Assembly (NCBI GenBank): GCA_017448375.1
Contig: JAFSLR010000142.1
Coordinates: 1-6,889 of the forward strand
Source of the DNA: Synergistaceae bacterium
GTDB lineage: Bacteria; Synergistota; Synergistia; Synergistales; Aminobacteriaceae
Direction of reading: 5' to 3'
Length of the DNA stretch: 6,889 bases
Part shown: in pieces, positions 1 through 6,260 of the stretch
How the letters are laid out: each line of letters opens with the position of its first letter
Position numbering within the stretch: the stretch's first letter is position 1
Made by a program: the position numbers and the translations under genes
Notes under the pieces: generated by a model
The model's database searches: none
Seen by the model: the letters and a program-made list of their open reading frames with translations, nothing else
What the model was told of the DNA's origin: nothing

Positions 1-1555
1 AAAAGGACTCGCCTTTAATGAGATGGCTGACCCTTCAGACAACGTTTCAATAAGCAAAGTTGAGATTTACGGAACGCCTGAAGAATCAGGAGATTTCACG
101 TTGACCTTCACGTCCTCGAACGTTATGGGAGCTTCAAGCATTGATATTCCGTTCAAGGTTGAAGATAACGTGCCTAATTTTATTGATGACGGCGGTATGT
201 TCTCAATGAAAGGACTCGAAATTAACACAGAGTTCTCATACCCTGTTCTTGTTGAAGGCAGCGCGCCGATCTCATTTGACGTAAGCGGAGACCTTCCAGA
301 AGGCACTCACATACGATATGAGGACAGCACCCCGATATTTTACGGTAAAGCGACAAAGACAGGGCATTACTATTTCACAATAAGTGCGGAAAATTCACGC
401 GGAAAAAGCAAGAATAACGCAGACTTTGACATTCACGTTATAGAACCGTCAGCAATAATCACACATATACTTCCTGACGCTGTAACAGGAGTCTCTTATG
501 ACGCAAAAATAAATCTCCGAAGCAATGTCAAAATGTCGTGGACTGTAAACGCAAACTCATCACTTCACATGAAAATCTCACAGTCAGGGGATTTAACCGG
601 GCTTCCCGAAAAAGCCGGACGTTTCGCAGTAAAAGTGAAAGCAGAATCCCCCGACATTAACGCAAGTTTTGAGAACAATTACGCGCTGACAGTAAGAGCA
701 GTCCCGGCGATAAAAACATCAAGCCTTCCTGACGGGAAAATTAACACCGAGTACACATCAACAACTCTCAGTGCAGACGGAACAGCCCCGATAACATGGA
801 GCGTTTCAGAAGGATTAATGCCCGAAGGATTAACGCTCTCACAGAATGGGTATGTTTACGGGACTCCGAAAGAGTCAGGCTCATACGTCTTCACGGTAAG
901 GGCAGGGAATAAGGCCGGCCATGACACAAAGACTTTCACTGTAAGCATTGCCGCTAAGAGTTCAGCACCTGAGAGCCGGGACGAGAGTGTTACGCCCGAA
1001 AGCACAGATATTCCCCCAGAGCCCGAAAGCCAAGACATTCCAGCCCCAAAGACAGTGATAATCACTGAGGGTTCAGCGCGTGATGTCTCATCGCTCACAA
1101 TCGGGGAGCTTGCCTCGATAGCCGGTTCGGGCGGAATGATTGCGGCGATACTCCCTGAGATAACCACGAACGACTCAGCCTTCTACACCCCAGAGAGCAT
1201 AGACTCTTTCGCGAACGTCAAACTCTCGACTGATGTTCCGACAGGCTGGACTCTAGTGTGGAATGCGTTTACGCGGGGGACTTCTGACGCATTGTCGGTT
1301 GAGAACGCAGAGGACGATAACGTTCAGTTCACGGACTCGGAAGGGAAAATCACAATCACCGTTCCAGAGGATCACGTCATCAATATTTCCGCGTGGCTTG
1401 ATGCTGATACGCTGTATGCGCCTGTAGTGTCAGCCGTTGAGCACAGAGAGGAAGTAGAAGGAGTCGCCTCTTCGAGTTCTGGAGGGTGCATTGCGGGCGG
1501 TGCGGGGATTGCGATTTTAGTCCCGGTGATTTTCGTTAAGCTCAGGAAACGTTAA
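1..1555 (+). CDS. Ig-like repeat surface protein with Synergist-CTERM tail, 5' partial
   Basis: The frame is open from position 2 to the stop at 1553-1555. The ATG at 23 is not a credible start: it has no ribosome-binding site, and the codons before it (KGLAFNE) fit the usual GLxF part of an Ig-like repeat. The real start therefore lies upstream. Residue numbers here count from that ATG. At least three and a half repeats of the putative Ig (He_PIG) type are visible, marked by GTPEESGDF (18-25), GKATKTGHYYF (108-118), GLPEKAGRF (193-201) and GTPKESGSYVF (280-290). A Pro/Glu/Ser-rich linker (about 312-343) follows, then a module of about 130 residues shared with the next gene (ILPEI at 376-380, TLVW at 410-413). 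The tail has SSSSGGC (483-489), a hydrophobic segment and KLRKR. The protein is probably exported and anchored in the envelope. Its repeats are collinear with those of the downstream S8 protease, so an unseen protease domain upstream is possible but unproven. Confidence 0.88.
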   Translation, partial: KGLAFNEMADPSDNVSISKVEIYGTPEESGDFTLTFTSSNVMGASSIDIPFKVEDNVPNFIDDGGMFSMKGLEINTEFSYPVLVEGSAPISFDVSGDLPEGTHIRYEDSTPIFYGKATKTGHYYFTISAENSRGKSKNNADFDIHVIEPSAIITHILPDAVTGVSYDAKINLRSNVKMSWTVNANSSLHMKISQSGDLTGLPEKAGRFAVKVKAESPDINASFENNYALTVRAVPAIKTSSLPDGKINTEYTSTTLSADGTAPITWSVSEGLMPEGLTLSQNGYVYGTPKESGSYVFTVRAGNKAGHDTKTFTVSIAAKSSAPESRDESVTPESTDIPPEPESQDIPAPKTVIITEGSARDVSSLTIGELASIAGSGGMIAAILPEITTNDSAFYTPESIDSFANVKLSTDVPTGWTLVWNAFTRGTSDALSVENAEDDNVQFTDSEGKITITVPEDHVINISAWLDADTLYAPVVSAVEHREEVEGVASSSSGGCIAGGAGIAILVPVIFVKLRKR

Positions 1556-1566
1556 TGAGTATTTTT

Positions 1567-1625
1567 TTCCCTTTCAGTTTTGTGCTGAAGGTTTAAGATT
1601 TTCCCTTTCGGCTTTGTGCTGAAGG
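1567..1625 (+). repeat. Tandem 25-nt repeat forming two successive hairpins
   Basis: Copy one (1567-1591) and copy two (1601-1625) differ at only two positions and sit 34 bases apart. Each copy folds into a hairpin. The result looks like a duplicated terminator in which only the second copy kept a full T tract. Confidence 0.75.
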
Positions 1626-1637
1626 GGAATTTTTTTT
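1601..1637 (+). terminator. Intrinsic terminator after the first surface-protein gene
   Basis: The arm TTCCCTTTCGGC (1601-1612) pairs over all 12 positions, with two G-U pairs, to GCTGAAGGGGAA (1618-1629). The loop is TTTGT and eight T residues follow (1630-1637). A related 8-bp hairpin lies just upstream (1571-1591) with a poorer T tract. Confidence 0.9.
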
Positions 1638-1647
1638 GCAAACGGAG

Positions 1648-1653
1648 TATAAT
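1648..1653 (+). promoter_or_regulatory. Possible -10 element for the S8 peptidase gene
   Basis: A perfect TATAAT lies 40 bases before the peptidase start codon and just after the upstream terminator. No good -35 box is found at 16-18 bases spacing (17 bases upstream reads GGGAAT, within the terminator), and there is no extended TG. The call rests on the -10 alone and on the need for a promoter after a strong terminator. Confidence 0.4.
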
Positions 1654-1678
1654 TTCAAACCGTGAAATCAAAACTTTT

Positions 1679-1685
1679 AAGGAGG
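1679..1685 (+). promoter_or_regulatory. Ribosome-binding site of the S8 peptidase gene
   Basis: AAGGAGG is a near-perfect Shine-Dalgarno sequence 8 bases before the ATG at 1694, which fixes that start. Confidence 0.85.
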
Positions 1686-1693
1686 CATAAAGC

Positions 1694-4600
1694 ATGAGGA
1701 AAATTTTTTCAGCATTATTCCTTTTGCTTCTTTTGGCTTCGGCGTGCTTTGCTGACGCTGTGCCGGGAGATGTCATCGTAGTACTCCGCAACACTTCAGG
1801 CCAACGCTTGATGAGTGCGGGAAAAACTGAGGGAGCGTTAAAATCTCTCTCATCGGTTAAGGCGTTCACAGAGTCCGTAAATGCTAACGTCAAACGGACA
1901 TATGACGCTCTTTCAGCAGAATCAGGTTACATCTTTATGGTAATCCATTCCGACAATGAGGACGAGAAATCACTCCTCGAAAAAGTCAGGAAAAATCCCA
2001 ATGTCATAGCAGCATCTCTCAACAATAAAGTCCACGCATTAAGAGCCGAAAGTGATGAAGTCCGCCCCAATGACTCCGAGTATTACAAGCTCTGGGGAAT
2101 GGAAGCCATTAAAGCTCCGCGCGTCTGGAAAAAAGGTACTGGCTCAGATGATGTCTATATCGCTGTTCTTGACTCGGGAGTCGATTACAATCACCCGGAC
2201 ATTGCGCCGAACTTCTCGCACGAGTACAGCAGAAACTTTGTAGCTGTGGACGGCAAAGTAGACCCGAAAGCGTATTTCGACGAGAACAAACACGGCACTC
2301 ACTGCGCGGGAACTATTGCAGCAGTCGGAAACAACTCAATCGGAGTCGCCGGAGTGAACTGGAAGGCTAAAATCATTTCCGTGAGAGTCCTCAATGCAGA
2401 CGGAGGCGGCACAGATGACGATGTTATGGCGGGTATCAACTATGTTACGGAGCTTCTCACGTCCAATCCCAATCTCAACATTGCAGCTGTGAATTTCTCT
2501 GTGGGAGGCAGCGAATCAACCGTACCTAACGCCAATTTACCTTATTATTTGGCCTTAAAAGCATTGAGTGACACAAACAGGACTATTTTCTGCGCGGCTG
2601 CCGGAAATGATTTCTCAGAAGTCGGCGTTCCTAATTTCGGAAGTAAAATAGAGGTTACTCAAGGTGAGTATGTTTATCCGCCTTCAGTGCACGCTGTAAA
2701 TCAAGGTATCGACAACATGATAGTAATTGCCGCCGTAACGCCCGGCCTTGAACGCGCAGACTTCAGCAATTACGACAGGCGTTATGTTGACGTTGCAGCA
2801 CCGGGTGTCGCCATATTGAGCACAGTACCCTATAATGCCAGCGAAGACTTAAGGTTTGATGTGGTCGACAGGACTTACGCTTACCAGTTTTTCAACGGCA
2901 CTTCAATGGCGACTCCTCATGTTGCGGGGGCTGTGGCTCTCCTGAAATCGCTTTACCCGAAAGCAACAACCAAGCAGATTAAAGCCGCGATTATCGGAGG
3001 TGCTGACGGTTCATTGCTCCGTGATGACGGGACATCAATGTACGGTTTCCTGAATCTTGAAGGGGCTGTGAATTTCCTTGAGAGGACGCTCGCTTCTGCT
3101 GATACGAAACCTATGATTGCGCCCGCGTCCCTTTCAGAGCCGACAGTCGGACAGACATACAGATTCCAGTTCTATGCGTCAGGCTCAGAGCCTTTAACGT
3201 GGAGCATACAAGGAGGACTCCCCGAAGGTCTCAGCTTTGACAACGGAATAATCACAGGGACTCCGAAATCTTCGGGAAAAACATCGTTCATCGTCTTTGC
3301 GGAAAACGATTACGGCTATGACACTCTCGTAACTGAAATCAGCGTTGACGAGGTAGTTGCACCCGTTATCTCGATGGACAACGAATTTTACTGTGTAGTT
3401 GAAGATGACAGCACACTGACTGTAAAACTTAGTGAGGGTACATGGCCGTTTGTCTGGGAAATTACGAAAAGCTCAGACGTTAATGACGGTTCAAATTTAA
3501 CCATCAATAACACTACTGGCATAGTGAATTTCATACCTGCAAACGCAAGGCAGTACAAGTTCACCGTGAAAGTTTCAAACTCAGCCGGACAGGACGAAAA
3601 GGAATTTACATACACTGCCGATAAAAAGCTCGCGGCTGCAATCTCAAGAGACACCGCGCTTGCTGTTGCGGCCGTAGGACAGATATACACCGCCGGAACA
3701 TCTGCGGATTACGCTGTGAGAGACGAGATGACCATCGGAAAGGGAGAAATGATAGAGGCTGAAGGGACATTCCCGCTTTACTGGTCTGTTGAAGGACTCC
3801 CCGATGGAATGAAATACGTTATTGACAGTGAAAACGCGGCAATAATATGGATTGGCGGAAGACCCCTTTCACCCGATACATATCACGTAATTGTTACGGT
3901 CTCAAATGATATTGGCACGGGCGGAAGCTCTGATGTACGAGTTGACAGCAAAGACTTTGAACTCAAAGTAATTACAGAGCCTGTATCATTCGTGGAATCA
4001 AGCTACGATATTCTGTTTAACGCGGGAATTTACGACAGGAAAGCAATAGCTGTACTCGGATCGCTGCCCATATCATACAACGGGTTTGAAGGCAAAATTC
4101 CTGACGGCATGAGTGTTGACTGCTACATGAACTCGATCGTAATAACAGGCTGCCCGACGAAATCAGGAGACTGCGAAGCGATATTCTACGTCTCGAATGA
4201 TTTGGGCCAAGCAAGCGTTGACGTTCGTTTCTACGTCTTATCACCGACAATAATAACGACATACGTACTTGACGATGCAGTGAAGGGCTATCCTTACAGC
4301 TTCACCCTCAAATCAGCAATGAATGTTCCTCTCACATGGACAGAAAGCGGAGACGTACTCTCAAAGGCAGGTCTTGCGCTCTCAGCTTCAGGGACAATAA
4401 GCGGTACACCTTCAGAGGCCGGAGTTTTCAAATTCACGGTCAGGGCAAAAGGTGCAAACGGTGATGCTGATATTGCCACAAGGTCTTACATTCTCACGGT
4501 TCACGACAAACCCGCGATAACTACAGCGTCAACACTCCCCGGAGGAACTCAGAACAAGGAATATCCTGTTACGGAGATTAAGTTCACAGGGTCAGCCCCG

Positions 4601-5362
4601 ACAACGTTCTCTGTGAACGGAGGATCAATGCCGGCCGGATTAATACTTTCGTCAAACGGATACATTCACGGAACGCCGGGGCAGGCCGGGACATTCACAT
4701 TCACAGTGGGTGCTTTGAACCCTGCCGGAACGTCCTCAAAGGATTTCACGGTTGTGATTGCTTCTGACGGCTCGACACCTTCACCGACACCAGACTCGGA
4801 CGACAAGAAATCGACAGACTCAGACGACACTAAACCTTCACCGACTCCGACTCCTACACCTTCAAGCGACGACAAGAGTCCGACAATCGGGAAATCGCGC
4901 GGAATATCATCGCTCACTGCCAATGACATTGCTGAGCTTGGGACTGAGACAATAGCGGCAATACTTCCTGAGATTACCGTCCGCGAGTCAAAGACGTATA
5001 CGGCTCAGGATATTTCAGCGTTCGCAAACATATTGCTGTCTTCTGACGTACAGCCCGGAGCGACTCTCGTGTGGCATCCTTTCGTGAGGACTTCAGCGAG
5101 TGCGTCGGCTTCAGAGGTTGAGGACTCAGCGAGCCAGGCTACCTTCTACAACAAGAACGGCAGCGAGGTTGAGACAGTTCCGGCTGACAGGACAATTAGC
5201 GTATCAGCATACCTTGAGGCAGGGAAGACGTATGCGCCAGTAATTTCAACGAAGAGTACTGTTGGCGTTTCGTCAAGCTCCGGCGGATGCAGTGCGGGTG
5301 CGTTAGGCTTTGCGATATTCCTTCCACTTTGCGCTGTAATATTCAGGAAAAATTCACGTTAA
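1694..5362 (+). CDS. Subtilisin-like S8 peptidase with I9 propeptide, Ig-like repeats and Synergist-CTERM tail
   Basis: This is a complete 1222-residue secreted serine endopeptidase of the subtilase family. A signal peptide (1-20, probable cut after CFA20) leads into an I9-type propeptide (about 24-116), with probable self-cleavage after HAL116. The catalytic domain (about 130-465) has Asp160 in AVLDSGVD, His200 in HGTHCAG, oxyanion Asn305 in AAAGND and Ser404 in NGTSMATPHVAG, so it should be active. About six Ig-like repeats follow (472-1022). The first, fifth and sixth have clear GTP hallmarks (TGTPKSSG, SGTPSEAG, HGTPGQAG), while the middle three are more diverged. Then come a Pro/Thr/Ser/Asp linker (1024-1065), a conserved module (about 1066-1191) and the tail SSSSGGC (1193-1199), a hydrophobic stretch and RKNSR. 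The Ig repeats probably act as a stalk or bind a substrate; that is inference. The gene is bounded by terminators on both sides. It is much longer than a simple subtilisin because of the C-terminal extension. Confidence 0.95.
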   Translation: MRKIFSALFLLLLLASACFADAVPGDVIVVLRNTSGQRLMSAGKTEGALKSLSSVKAFTESVNANVKRTYDALSAESGYIFMVIHSDNEDEKSLLEKVRKNPNVIAASLNNKVHALRAESDEVRPNDSEYYKLWGMEAIKAPRVWKKGTGSDDVYIAVLDSGVDYNHPDIAPNFSHEYSRNFVAVDGKVDPKAYFDENKHGTHCAGTIAAVGNNSIGVAGVNWKAKIISVRVLNADGGGTDDDVMAGINYVTELLTSNPNLNIAAVNFSVGGSESTVPNANLPYYLALKALSDTNRTIFCAAAGNDFSEVGVPNFGSKIEVTQGEYVYPPSVHAVNQGIDNMIVIAAVTPGLERADFSNYDRRYVDVAAPGVAILSTVPYNASEDLRFDVVDRTYAYQFFNGTSMATPHVAGAVALLKSLYPKATTKQIKAAIIGGADGSLLRDDGTSMYGFLNLEGAVNFLERTLASADTKPMIAPASLSEPTVGQTYRFQFYASGSEPLTWSIQGGLPEGLSFDNGIITGTPKSSGKTSFIVFAENDYGYDTLVTEISVDEVVAPVISMDNEFYCVVEDDSTLTVKLSEGTWPFVWEITKSSDVNDGSNLTINNTTGIVNFIPANARQYKFTVKVSNSAGQDEKEFTYTADKKLAAAISRDTALAVAAVGQIYTAGTSADYAVRDEMTIGKGEMIEAEGTFPLYWSVEGLPDGMKYVIDSENAAIIWIGGRPLSPDTYHVIVTVSNDIGTGGSSDVRVDSKDFELKVITEPVSFVESSYDILFNAGIYDRKAIAVLGSLPISYNGFEGKIPDGMSVDCYMNSIVITGCPTKSGDCEAIFYVSNDLGQASVDVRFYVLSPTIITTYVLDDAVKGYPYSFTLKSAMNVPLTWTESGDVLSKAGLALSASGTISGTPSEAGVFKFTVRAKGANGDADIATRSYILTVHDKPAITTASTLPGGTQNKEYPVTEIKFTGSAPTTFSVNGGSMPAGLILSSNGYIHGTPGQAGTFTFTVGALNPAGTSSKDFTVVIASDGSTPSPTPDSDDKKSTDSDDTKPSPTPTPTPSSDDKSPTIGKSRGISSLTANDIAELGTETIAAILPEITVRESKTYTAQDISAFANILLSSDVQPGATLVWHPFVRTSASASASEVEDSASQATFYNKNGSEVETVPADRTISVSAYLEAGKTYAPVISTKSTVGVSSSSGGCSAGALGFAIFLPLCAVIFRKNSR
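4763..4888 (+). repeat. Low-complexity Pro/Thr/Ser/Asp linker coding repeat
   Basis: This stretch codes for residues 1024-1065 of the S8 peptidase. It is built from degenerate repeats of SDDK/SDDT and PSPTP/TPTP units (for example DSDDKK then DSDDTK). It separates the last Ig-like repeat from the pre-anchor module and is probably an extended wall-side or surface linker. Such repeats can vary in length between strains. Confidence 0.7.
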
Positions 5363-5374
5363 GGATATACAATT

Positions 5375-5408
5375 TCCCCTGTGCTTTAATGGCGCGGGGG
5401 ATTTTTTT
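5375..5408 (+). terminator. Intrinsic terminator after the S8 peptidase gene
   Basis: TCCCCTGTGC (5375-5384) pairs over all 10 positions, with two G-U pairs, to GCGCGGGGGA (5392-5401). The loop is TTTAATG and seven T residues follow (5402-5408). It lies 12 bases after the stop codon. Confidence 0.92.
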
Positions 5409-5429
5409 CTGCCCTAAAATTATTTCAAA

Positions 5430-5434
5430 AGGAG
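5430..5434 (+). promoter_or_regulatory. Ribosome-binding site deciding the start of the small secreted gene
   Basis: AGGAG lies 5 bases before the ATG at 5440 and 8 bases before the adjacent ATG at 5443; either could be used. It rules out the longer reading frame that would begin inside the upstream peptidase gene at 5287. A TAAAAT at 5415-5420 could be a weak -10 element, but no -35 box supports it. Confidence 0.75.
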
Positions 5435-5439
5435 TAAAG

Positions 5440-5799
5440 ATGATGAAAGCATTACGGATTTTCATTGCGTTATGTCTTATGGTCCCGGCGATTTCGGCAT
5501 GGGGCGCGGAAAATAAAAGGGGAGAAGTTCTTGCGGTACTGAAGACTCCTGCGGGAATGACTCTGACTGAAGAGAGCCTGAAGTCGGGAAGGATTCGCAG
5601 ATACATAGACCTTACGGCGGAGTCGGCTGGTGGAAAAGTTGCGAGCATATATGACTCTTTGTCCCTCGTGAACAAGGAAGGGAATATCTTCGTGTTCATT
5701 GTGTCGGACAGGAAGACTTCCGAACAGCTTGCGGCCGATTTGAAGGCAGACCCGAATGTGGTCTCAGCGTCGCCGAACAGGAAAGTGAAAGCGTTTTAG
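5440..5799 (+). CDS. Small secreted I9-type propeptide-like protein (possible S8 protease inhibitor or folding helper)
   Basis: This 119-residue protein has a signal peptide (about 1-20; probable cut near AISA20 or WGA23) and then a single domain closely resembling the propeptide of the upstream S8 peptidase. Matching parts are GEVLAVLKT (28-36) with GDVIVVLRN, KVASIYDSLS (66-75) with NVKRTYDALS, NIFVFIVSD (82-90) with YIFMVIHSD, and KADPNVVSASPNRKVKAF (102-119) with RKNPNVIAASLNNKVHAL. It ends at Phe119, which aligns with the residue before self-cleavage in subtilisin propeptides (HAY in subtilisin, HAL116 in the neighbour). No remnant of a catalytic domain follows; a tRNA promoter begins 7 bases after the stop. 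Free-standing I9 proteins in fungi inhibit subtilisins, so a trans inhibitor or chaperone role is reasonable inference. A truncated protease relic is the alternative. The ATG at 5443 would shorten it by one residue. The strong terminator upstream suggests separate or read-through expression. Confidence 0.85.
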   Translation: MMKALRIFIALCLMVPAISAWGAENKRGEVLAVLKTPAGMTLTEESLKSGRIRRYIDLTAESAGGKVASIYDSLSLVNKEGNIFVFIVSDRKTSEQLAADLKADPNVVSASPNRKVKAF

Positions 5800-5806
5800 A
5801 GGGTGC

Positions 5807-5835
5807 TTGACAGAATGAATAACGCCCTGTAGAAT
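5807..5835 (+). promoter_or_regulatory. Near-consensus sigma-70 promoter of the tRNA operon
   Basis: TTGACA (5807-5812) and TAGAAT (5830-5835) are separated by exactly 17 bases. The predicted start of transcription is near 5842, shortly before the first tRNA at 5851. A -35 box of full consensus is typical of strong stable-RNA promoters. Confidence 0.88.
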
Positions 5836-5850
5836 GTATAACTTGTTGAA

Positions 5851-5926
5851 GCCGGTGTAGCTCAGCTGGTAGAGCAGCTGACTTGTAATCAGCAGGTCGG
5901 AGGTTCGAATCCCCTCGCCGGCTCCA
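5851..5926 (+). tRNA. tRNA-Thr (anticodon UGU)
   Basis: The cloverleaf is complete: the acceptor GCCGGTG pairs with CGCCGGC, the D arm is GCTC/GAGC and the anticodon stem is GCTGA/TCAGC. The loop CTTGTAA puts the anticodon TGT at 5884-5886. The T loop is TTCGAAT. The 3' CCA is encoded (5924-5926). The T stem (5899-5903 with 5911-5915) has one A-C mismatch (5901/5913) and a closing G-U pair. Confidence 0.95.
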
Positions 5927-5930
5927 GTGA

Positions 5931-5958
5931 GTGAAAAGCGAAAAGTGAAAAGCGAAAA
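5931..5958 (+). repeat. Perfect 14-bp tandem direct repeat in the tRNA spacer
   Basis: GTGAAAAGCGAAAA occurs twice without a gap (5931-5944 and 5945-5958). The second copy ends at the base just before tRNA-Tyr. It is purine-rich with no hairpin, and makes up most of the spacer between the first two tRNAs. Confidence 0.9.
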
Positions 5959-6041
5959 GGCGGAATGGCCGAGTGGTCAATGGCAACAGACTGTAAATCT
6001 GTCGACGGGAGTCTACCATGGTTCGAACCCATGTTCCGCCA
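5959..6041 (+). tRNA. tRNA-Tyr (anticodon GUA)
   Basis: This is a class II tRNA with a long variable arm (GAC/GTC stem). The acceptor GGCGGAA pairs with TTCCGCC and the anticodon stem is ACAGA/TCTGT. The loop CTGTAAA puts the anticodon GTA at 5993-5995. The T stem CATGG/CCATG is perfect, with loop TTCGAAC. CCA is not encoded: the discriminator A is followed by CTT. Confidence 0.94.
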
Positions 6042-6056
6042 CTTTAGGTTTCAAGG

Positions 6057-6129
6057 GCCGATTTAGCTCAGCCGGCAGAGCACATCCATGGTAAGGATGG
6101 GGTCTTCGGTTCAAATCCGAAAATCGGCT
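6057..6129 (+). tRNA. tRNA-Thr (anticodon GGU)
   Basis: The acceptor GCCGATT pairs with AATCGGC and the D arm is GCTC/GAGC. The anticodon stem is CATCC/GGATG. The loop ATGGTAA puts the anticodon GGT at 6090-6092. The T stem TTCGG/CCGAA carries loop TTCAAAT. The discriminator T is followed by TCA, so CCA is not encoded. It is only 15 bases after tRNA-Tyr and is clearly co-transcribed with it. Confidence 0.94.
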
Positions 6130-6150
6130 TCAGTTACGGAGAGTGAGAAG

Positions 6151-6180
6151 TCCCGGAGTGAAATAGCTTCGGGATTTTTT
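6151..6180 (+). terminator. Intrinsic terminator of the tRNA operon
   Basis: TCCCGGAG (6151-6158) pairs with CTTCGGGA (6167-6174) over 8 bp, with one G-U pair. The loop is TGAAATAG and six T residues follow (6175-6180). Confidence 0.88.
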
Positions 6181-6184
6181 GTGT

Positions 6185-6223
6185 TTACGGAAAAAATGCT
6201 ATACAGAGTGTTTTCGTAAGCAT
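6185..6223 (-). other. Strong ribosome-binding site with a 12-codon reading frame
   Basis: On the minus strand, GGAGGTGG (6238-6231) lies 7 bases before ATG (6223-6221). The frame reads MLTKTLCIAFFP and stops at 6187-6185, next to the tRNA terminator. It could be a leader peptide, the stump of a lost secreted-protein gene (the start resembles a signal peptide), or chance. No gene follows it within the minus-strand sequence up to the tRNAs. Confidence 0.25.
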
Positions 6224-6260
6224 TATAATTCCACCTCCGTTTGTGAAGGGGGAAATCTGC

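Noticed and set aside
23..25. ATG as the start of the first gene
   Set aside because: The frame stays open to the window edge, there is no ribosome-binding site, and the upstream codons continue an Ig-like repeat.
1694..1760. Lipoprotein signal in the S8 peptidase (LASAC)
   Set aside because: The residue three before the Cys is Ala rather than Leu/Val/Ile, and a normal cut after CFA fits better.
3388..4929. Several minus-strand reading frames inside the S8 peptidase gene
   Set aside because: They are antisense shadows of a clearly coding gene and have no recognisable products.
5287..5439. Longer version of the small secreted gene starting inside the peptidase gene
   Set aside because: It has no ribosome-binding site, would overlap the peptidase and cross its terminator, and would bury the signal peptide seen at 5440.
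5696..6019. Minus-strand reading frame of 107 residues
   Set aside because: It runs antisense across the small secreted gene, the tRNA promoter and two tRNAs, and so is chance.
6185..6223. Minus-strand terminator from ATGCT...AGCAT followed by T residues
   Set aside because: Only five clean base pairs with a long loop; too weak to call.
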